From DYFC01 sp041658585 (GTDB lineage: Bacteria > Nitrospirota > Thermodesulfovibrionia > Thermodesulfovibrionales > SM23-35): DNA of 42,537 bases. Of the stretch, positions 38,031 through 42,537 are shown in pieces. Position 1 is the stretch's first letter. Each line of letters starts with the position of its first letter. A program made the position numbers and the translations under genes. The notes beneath the pieces were generated by a model. The model was not told where the DNA came from, made no database searches, and was given only the letters and a program-made list of their open reading frames with translations. The stretch is taken from NCBI GenBank assembly GCA_041658585.1, contig JBAZZX010000025.1, forward strand, positions 1 through 42,537, given 5' to 3'.

Positions 38031-40498
38031 TCCGCATCAAGACCATCCATATCGAGGATTTTCGCGGCATTCGCGACCTTAGCCTCGACCTCGCCGGGCG
38101 GAACTTCGGGATATGCGGTCCCAACGGCACCGGCAAGAGCGGTGTCGTCGATGCCATCGAATTCTGCCTCACAGGCGACGTAACGCGCCTGTCCGGCCAG
38201 GGTACCGCGGGCCTCAGCGTCAAGAGTCATGCGCCACACGTTGATCAACGCACCCATCCTGAAAAGGCAAATATTACCATTATCGGCGATATTCCTTCCC
38301 TTGGCAAGACAGTCAAGATTCATCGCTCGGTGAAGAACCCGAAAAAGGTCGAGATCACGCCCAACGATGTGACCATACAGAAAATTGTTGCTGAGCTGGA
38401 AACTCACCCGGAATTCGCACTCTCCCGCCGGGAAATCGTCAAGTACATCATCACCCCGCCCGGCCAGCGCTCCGTCGATGTCCAGACGTTGCTTCGCCTC
38501 GATCACATTGAGCGGCTACGAAAATCGTTCACGACCGTCAACAACAAGCACAAAGGCGAAGTCGATGAAACAGAACGAAATCGCCGCCAGGCGGAAATTG
38601 ACCTAAAAACCACGCTGAAGATCGACAAGCTGCACGTGACGCTCGTTCTCGAAAAGGTCAACGAAAAGCGCCAGACACTCAGCCTGCCGGTTCTGACGGA
38701 GCTGACCAAGGAAACTTCCTTCAAGGCCGGTGCGACTGCGCCACAGGAGGCGGATAAGAAACCGGCCCTGCGCAAAGCCGTTGCGCTTGCCGATCTGGGT
38801 GCGCTCCAAACAGCGATACAGGGCGTGGAACCGGCCGCACTTGTTAATTACCGGCAGGCGGCGAAACAAGCCCTTGAAAAGCTCAACAACGACGAGCAGG
38901 CACTGACGCTCGCTCGTCGCCATGGCTTCATTAAGACAGGCCTCGATCTTGTCACAGAAGATGCCTGCCCCCTTTGCGACACGCCGTGGAAAGCGGACGA
39001 GTTGCGCGAGCACCTTCTCAAGAAGATTCTCAGCGCGGAGGAGATTGAAAAGCTGCTTTGTCAGTTTCGGACTAACATTGATGCCGTGCTTGAATCCTTG
39101 GCAGAGCGCATTTGGGCGATCGAACGTGTCATACAGTACAGCAAGAGTCTCAAACCGCCGGTAGCGTACACCGAGACGGCCACCTATCGCGATAGCCTCA
39201 AGGAGGCGGAGATAGCGCTTAAGGATTTCCTCGAAGATCACAGCCGGATTGTGCCCGCCATGAAGGCCATAACCGATTCGTGGTGGTTCCCAGCTGACGC
39301 GCAACGGGCCCAAATTGATGAGTGCGAGGCCGCGGTAAATGCCCTGCCTGACACGTCGGCCGAAGACGAGGCCCGTGACATCCTTAGCATCGCGCAGGAT
39401 CGCTATGAGCGGCTGCTGCGGACGGCAAGAACGGCGATGGAGCAGAAAGCGCGAAGCGCCCTGGCGCAGAAGGTCCTGGACCATTACAACAGCACCGCCA
39501 CGACTGTGCTTGAGAGCATCTATGATCAGGTCGCCGAGGACTTCTCCAACTATTACTGCGCCATCAACCGTGAGGACGAGGAAAAATTTGTCGGCAAACT
39601 CACTTCGGAGCCGGCCAAGCTCAGCTTTGACGTGGATTTCTATGGCCGCGGGCTCTTCCCTCCCGGCGCCTATCACAGCGAAGGCCATCAGGACGCTATG
39701 GGGCTGTGCCTTTACCTTGCGCTCATGAAACACACTCTCGGAGACAAATTCACCTTCGCCGTCCTCGACGACGTGCTCATGTCAGTCGATGCCAGTCACC
39801 GGCGCGAGGTCTGCCGGCTTCTCAAAAAGGAGTTTCCTGATACGCAATTCATCATCACCACTCACGACCGGGTGTGGCTCCAATACATGAAGACTGAGAA
39901 CCTGATTTCTCGCAGCCAATCGTTCGGGGGCTGGACCGTAGATTCCGGTCCGCGCGTCTGGGACGATCACGACATCTGGACCGAAATTCAGCACGAACTC
40001 GCCAAGGACGACGTAGCGCAAGCTGCCTGGCTGTTGCGGCGCTACCTTGAGTACACGGCCGTCATCCTCGCCGACAATCTCCGTGCACGCATCGAGTTCA
40101 GGGGCGACGGTCACTATGACTTTGCAGACCTCATGCCGCACGTTTTGAAACGATGGCAGACGTTGCTGGAAGACGGCGATAAATCAGCCACGAAATGGAA
40201 GCTTGACGACGAAAAAGCCACCATCGCGGCGATGCGGGCCACAGCTAAGGACCTCATCAGCAAAACGAACGCGGAGCAGTGGGCCATCAACCCGTCTGTT
40301 CACTTCAACGAATGGGCCAATCTCCAAGCCCATGAATTTCAGGAAGTGGTTGCTGCGTTCAAAGACCTTCTTGAACACTTGCGCTGCGAGAACCCGGCCT
40401 GTAAGTCATACCTCTATGTCTTGCCGCGCAAAGGCCAACCCGAAGAAATGCGCTGCAACTGCGGTGCCACTGCGTTAAATCTTAAGACTGAAGAATAG
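38027..40498 (+). CDS. SMC/Rad50-like ATPase with C-terminal extension
   Basis: The 823-residue product is an ABC-type SMC/RecF-like ATPase. Walker A GPNGTGKS is at 31-38 after the FRGIRDLSLDL start typical of RecF/SMC. CPLC at 314-317 in a helical middle part resembles a Rad50 zinc hook with short coiled coils. The ABC signature is SEGHQ (551-555), Walker B FAVLDDVLMSVD (577-588) and the H-loop TTHD (611-614). A C-terminal region of about 180 residues follows, ending in a C-x4-C ... C-x-C zinc motif. Such ATPases with small partners are often defence systems or DNA-repair modules; the exact family is not recognised. GC-rich codon use differs from the region to the left. Confidence 0.8.
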   Translation: MIRIKTIHIEDFRGIRDLSLDLAGRNFGICGPNGTGKSGVVDAIEFCLTGDVTRLSGQGTAGLSVKSHAPHVDQRTHPEKANITIIGDIPSLGKTVKIHRSVKNPKKVEITPNDVTIQKIVAELETHPEFALSRREIVKYIITPPGQRSVDVQTLLRLDHIERLRKSFTTVNNKHKGEVDETERNRRQAEIDLKTTLKIDKLHVTLVLEKVNEKRQTLSLPVLTELTKETSFKAGATAPQEADKKPALRKAVALADLGALQTAIQGVEPAALVNYRQAAKQALEKLNNDEQALTLARRHGFIKTGLDLVTEDACPLCDTPWKADELREHLLKKILSAEEIEKLLCQFRTNIDAVLESLAERIWAIERVIQYSKSLKPPVAYTETATYRDSLKEAEIALKDFLEDHSRIVPAMKAITDSWWFPADAQRAQIDECEAAVNALPDTSAEDEARDILSIAQDRYERLLRTARTAMEQKARSALAQKVLDHYNSTATTVLESIYDQVAEDFSNYYCAINREDEEKFVGKLTSEPAKLSFDVDFYGRGLFPPGAYHSEGHQDAMGLCLYLALMKHTLGDKFTFAVLDDVLMSVDASHRREVCRLLKKEFPDTQFIITTHDRVWLQYMKTENLISRSQSFGGWTVDSGPRVWDDHDIWTEIQHELAKDDVAQAAWLLRRYLEYTAVILADNLRARIEFRGDGHYDFADLMPHVLKRWQTLLEDGDKSATKWKLDDEKATIAAMRATAKDLISKTNAEQWAINPSVHFNEWANLQAHEFQEVVAAFKDLLEHLRCENPACKSYLYVLPRKGQPEEMRCNCGATALNLKTEE

Positions 40499-40927
40499 AG
40501 GTGATGTATAATGGTCTGGTCGTGTTTGTCGCGTCCTGGGGCTTCTCAGCGAGCCGCAATCTTCCAGCGCTGATTACCAACGCGGTATTTATTCTGTTCC
40601 TTCACGGCTGGATAATTCCTTCCAAAATCTTGAGTGGCGAGGGGCACGGGGTCAGGTCTTTATTCTTGCAGACGGAGCATCTTTTACGTTTCTGCCGCTG
40701 TAACTAATATCTCTTATACTCCGCAGATTGGGACGGATAATCGATAGCGTTTCTTTCTGTGAGATCTTGATTCGGCGCTGTCTACCTGATAACCCACATC
40801 GAAGCTTTCATCTCGGAAATGCGGATTTCCGGTTGCAACAACTAGGGAACATCGGTCTGGTTTAGAGCAAGATTCCCGTAATCTTTATGGCTATAATATA
40901 ACAAACAAGTAAAAGGATGCATCTCAA
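40499..40927 (+). other. Gap with degenerate REP-like sequence and promoter for next gene
   Basis: This 429-bp gap has no convincing gene; a 68-codon frame from 40501 lacks any recognisable product. It holds 'acggggtcaggtcttta' at 40648-40664, a sequence of the type found in REP/IS200-related repeats, and a TATAAT at 40892-40897 before the next gene, without a clear -35. AAAGGA at 40912-40917 would be the ribosome binding site of the 315-residue gene. Confidence 0.35.
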
Positions 40928-41875
40928 GTGGCAAAGAAGGACCCAGTTAAGGAATACTTAAAACACTTTTTTGAACAACTCAAGAAAGAATATCACAGGT
41001 GTTATTACCCTGGGGAGGAATGTACTCAAATGCCCTGCAGTTCCCATTCAATTCAGAACAGGAGGATATTGGAAACGTTATCACAAGACGGGCACGTAAT
41101 AATGCCTCAAGTAACAATGGATAGGGATGGTCTGAAAATCGGCTTTATAAGAACTGGAGTGGGGAAGGCATCGACTTTTACGGGGCTATGCGCAAGACAC
41201 GACAATGAACTGTTCCGACTGGTTGATGATTGTGAAATTGATTTCCGTAATACAGAACAGCTGTTTTTGTTGAGCTATAGATCTGTATTGAAAGGCCTTC
41301 ATGCCTGCGAGAGGGCCGCAGTTGACATGGCAGCTTCATATTCTAAGGCTCTGCAACTAGGTTTCATCGAATCACCCACTGACACAATTGAGCAGTTGTT
41401 GTCAGCTCAGCAATTTAGGAAATTCAAAAGCACTTTTGACGAGCTGTACATGAGCAAGCAGTGGGATGGTGTCAGACATAAGCAGTTTGCTTTAGATGCT
41501 CAAAGGCCAACTATAGCAGCTAGCTCAGTGTTTCCCCCTGACGTTATTATTGATGTGACCAAGTTACCTACGGATGTGGCCGTGAACATTTTTCCGATTA
41601 GGGATAAAACCCACATTATCTTTTCGTACTTACGCGCGAATGAATCGCAGGCACAAAAACTTTTTGGTCATCTGGACTTCGCTGACAAATACTTGCTAAG
41701 ATATGAAATATCCAAGTTGATTCTTTCTAGGTGCGAGAATTTTGTCTTATCTCCTCAGATTTATAATACTTACAGCGAGAGACAACGCGAAACAATTAAG
41801 AACTTCATTATGCAATGTCATCTTAACCCGGGAATAATTGTGGATCATCCCGACTTATGCCTGTTTCCTGACTAA
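40928..41875 (+). CDS. Cys/His-motif protein of unknown function (315 aa)
   Basis: The 315-residue product starts at GTG 40928 with AAAGGATG upstream. Its first 100 residues carry C25, C32, C37 and H40 (CTQMPCSSHSIQ), H56 in DGHV, and C88/H91 in FTGLCARHDNELF: a treble-clef/HNH-like set of metal ligands around a SHSIQ motif, reminiscent of endonuclease-type folds, but the match is not decisive. The rest is helical with no known domain. AT-rich codons contrast with the ATPase gene upstream. It probably has its own promoter and could be cargo of the same accessory region. Confidence 0.6.
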   Translation: MAKKDPVKEYLKHFFEQLKKEYHRCYYPGEECTQMPCSSHSIQNRRILETLSQDGHVIMPQVTMDRDGLKIGFIRTGVGKASTFTGLCARHDNELFRLVDDCEIDFRNTEQLFLLSYRSVLKGLHACERAAVDMAASYSKALQLGFIESPTDTIEQLLSAQQFRKFKSTFDELYMSKQWDGVRHKQFALDAQRPTIAASSVFPPDVIIDVTKLPTDVAVNIFPIRDKTHIIFSYLRANESQAQKLFGHLDFADKYLLRYEISKLILSRCENFVLSPQIYNTYSERQRETIKNFIMQCHLNPGIIVDHPDLCLFPD

Positions 41876-42020
41876 TATATCGCACTGATGACCCCTCATG
41901 AGGTTGAGTGATCTGATCAATCCCGTTCGTAGTCTCCAGTCTGATAGGGACGGTCGGCATCGTTGGTTACTGTGAGAAAATGACCCGGAAAGATTCACTT
42001 GAAGTTATTGAATCGCGCGT

Positions 42021-42049
42021 TTGATTAGACATTTAAGTGAGAGTATAAT
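42021..42049 (+). promoter_or_regulatory. Promoter of the 108-residue gene
   Basis: TTGATT (42021-42026), a 17-bp spacer and consensus TATAAT (42044-42049) give a strong sigma-70 promoter with a start near 42056. The rest of the 225-bp gap 41876-42100 shows nothing else recognisable. Confidence 0.65.
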
Positions 42050-42100
42050 ACTACGTATTAGATTTTCATTCCTCTATCAATTCACAAATGATGGGAAATA

Positions 42101-42427
42101 ATGGAGATAGACCTTAAACAAAAGGCTTCAGAGTGGCAAGAACTATTAAAGTCTTGTGAATTTATCGGTGAAATATCTCTTTTCCCCCAAGAGCTTAAAA
42201 GTATTTCTTCATCCTTCTGGAAATATCATACCCACTTATCAAAGGAAGAATTATATGCAATCCTGCCAGTCATAGCTGTAAATTGCGCCTACTATTATTA
42301 CGATGATGAAGGATTTTGGACACATTTTTGTGAAATCCTTGATGTTCCTGGTGTCGGGAACTTTCATCAATATTTAGGAGACAAAATCGAGCAATCTCTC
42401 TTGAAGCAGGGATTTATTATAAGATAA
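42101..42427 (+). pseudogene. Unknown gene apparently truncated by an IS left end (108 aa)
   Basis: The 108-residue frame starts at ATG 42101 (GATGGGAAATA upstream) with a proper promoter. It has a helical N-terminus and the block AVNCAYYYYDDEGFWTHFCEIL, which looks like the first domain of a larger soluble protein. The frame ends in KQGFIIR at a TAA one base before the hairpin of an IS200/IS605-like element, so the remainder is probably separated by the insertion. No function is recognised. Confidence 0.5.
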
Positions 42428-42428
42428 A

Positions 42429-42449
42429 ACCACTACCTCTGGTAGTGGT
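42429..42449. repeat. Left-end hairpin of IS200/IS605-type element
   Basis: ACCACTACC (42429-42437), a three-base loop and GGTAGTGGT (42441-42449) form a perfect 9-bp stem. A second small palindrome (CGGTTTAACCG, 42459-42469) follows. Subterminal hairpins of this kind are the sites recognised by TnpA of IS200/IS605 elements. Confidence 0.55.
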
Positions 42450-42484
42450 CCAGTAAAGCGGTTTAACCGTAAAAGTAATTAAAA

Positions 42485-42522
42485 TGAACCTCCCTGAAAG
42501 GTACCAAGTGAAGGGAGGTTCA
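42485..42522 (+). promoter_or_regulatory. Hairpin masking the ribosome binding site of the transposase
   Basis: TGAACCTCCCT (42485-42495) pairs perfectly over 11 bp with AGGGAGGTTCA (42512-42522) around a 16-base loop. The 3' arm contains the only Shine-Dalgarno sequence (AGGGAGG) for ATG 42524, so folding blocks translation, as known for IS200 tnpA. Confidence 0.55.
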
Positions 42523-42523
42523 A

Positions 42524-42537
42524 ATGAGTAGATTCAA
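42524..42537 (+). CDS. tnpA: Putative TnpA transposase start (partial)
   Basis: Only MSRF plus two bases are visible, starting at ATG 42524 with AGGGAGG five bases upstream. MSRF/MSKF starts are common in IS200-type Y1 transposases. The call rests mainly on the two upstream hairpins. Confidence 0.35.

Larger units (their letters stand above)
42429..42537 (+). mobile_element. Start of an IS200/IS605-family insertion sequence (partial)
   Basis: The last 109 bases contain a subterminal hairpin (42429-42449), a palindrome (42459-42469), a second hairpin with arms TGAACCTCCCT (42485-42495) and AGGGAGGTTCA (42512-42522) and a gene start ATG 42524. This is the plan of IS200-like elements, where the second hairpin hides the ribosome binding site of tnpA. 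The rest of the element is beyond the window. Confidence 0.5.

Noticed and set aside
38603..39733. Long minus-strand open frame (376 codons) inside the SMC-like gene
   Set aside because: It is antisense to a gene with all ABC-ATPase motifs; GC-rich codon use keeps the antisense frame open. Its translation shows no domain.
40501..40707. 68-codon plus-strand frame after the ATPase gene
   Set aside because: No convincing ribosome binding site or homologous pattern; it runs through REP-like sequence.
27207..42537. Right attachment site (copy of the tRNA-Arg 3' end)
   Set aside because: No second copy of the segment around GGTTCAAATCCTCCTGGG was seen by eye in the rest of the window.
1..42537. 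CRISPR array
   Set aside because: No series of regularly spaced direct repeats of 24-40 bases was seen; the word-like spacers have short irregular units.

Overview
The window is a bacterial chromosome segment. It starts in the last codons of tuf and runs through the complete S10, spc and alpha ribosomal-protein clusters, a housekeeping stretch, a type IV pilus motor and regulatory operon and two tRNA genes, then enters a long accessory region. The layout (PilB-PilB-PilT-PilC-PilS-PilR in one operon, zinc-type S14, S4 and L36, frequent GTG and TTG starts, moderate GC, A-rich repetitive spacers between ribosomal genes) suggests a Gram-negative anaerobe of the Nitrospirota or Desulfobacterota type. 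That placement is inference; no taxonomic marker was searched.

Region 1 (1-14603): tuf (3' end), rpsJ, rplC, rplD, rplW, rplB, rpsS, rplV, rpsC, rplP, rpmC, rpsQ, rplN, rplX, rplE, rpsN, rpsH, rplF, rplR, rpsE, rplO, secY, map, infA, rpmJ, rpsM, rpsK, rpsD, rpoA, rplQ, closed by a hairpin terminator. rpmD and adk are missing from their usual places. Region 2 (14711-17205): galE, then on the minus strand a LysE-type exporter, a YraN-type nuclease-fold protein and a TOPRIM-domain protein. Region 3 (17353-26278): two tandem pilB paralogues, pilT, pilC and the two-component pair pilS/pilR. Region 4 (26335-27206): tRNA-Ser(GCU), a Pro/Gln/Met-rich lipoprotein and tRNA-Arg(ACG).

Region 5 (27207 to about 36.8 kb) is an integrated element. 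A tyrosine recombinase ends 2 bp from the tRNA-Arg CCA end, next to a small HTH excisionase-like gene. A tightly coupled minus-strand operon follows: a Cys-rich peptide, a FtsK/VirD4-type ATPase, a coiled-coil protein, two small single-pass membrane proteins and a nuclease-like protein. This operon diverges from a possible leaderless regulator gene across a region with repeated boxes. Further right are a membrane protein plus a second nuclease-like protein, and an operon with RadC, a DUF932-type protein and several small genes. The promoter of that operon sits between perfect 17-bp inverted repeats and could be an invertible switch.

Region 6 (36.8-42.5 kb): an HU gene with its own promoter and terminator, an attC-like site, a GC-rich two-gene unit (67-aa protein plus 823-aa SMC/Rad50-like ATPase) that looks like a defence or DNA-surveillance system, a Cys/His-rich protein of unknown role, and a short gene that appears cut off by the left end of an IS200/IS605-type element at the window edge.
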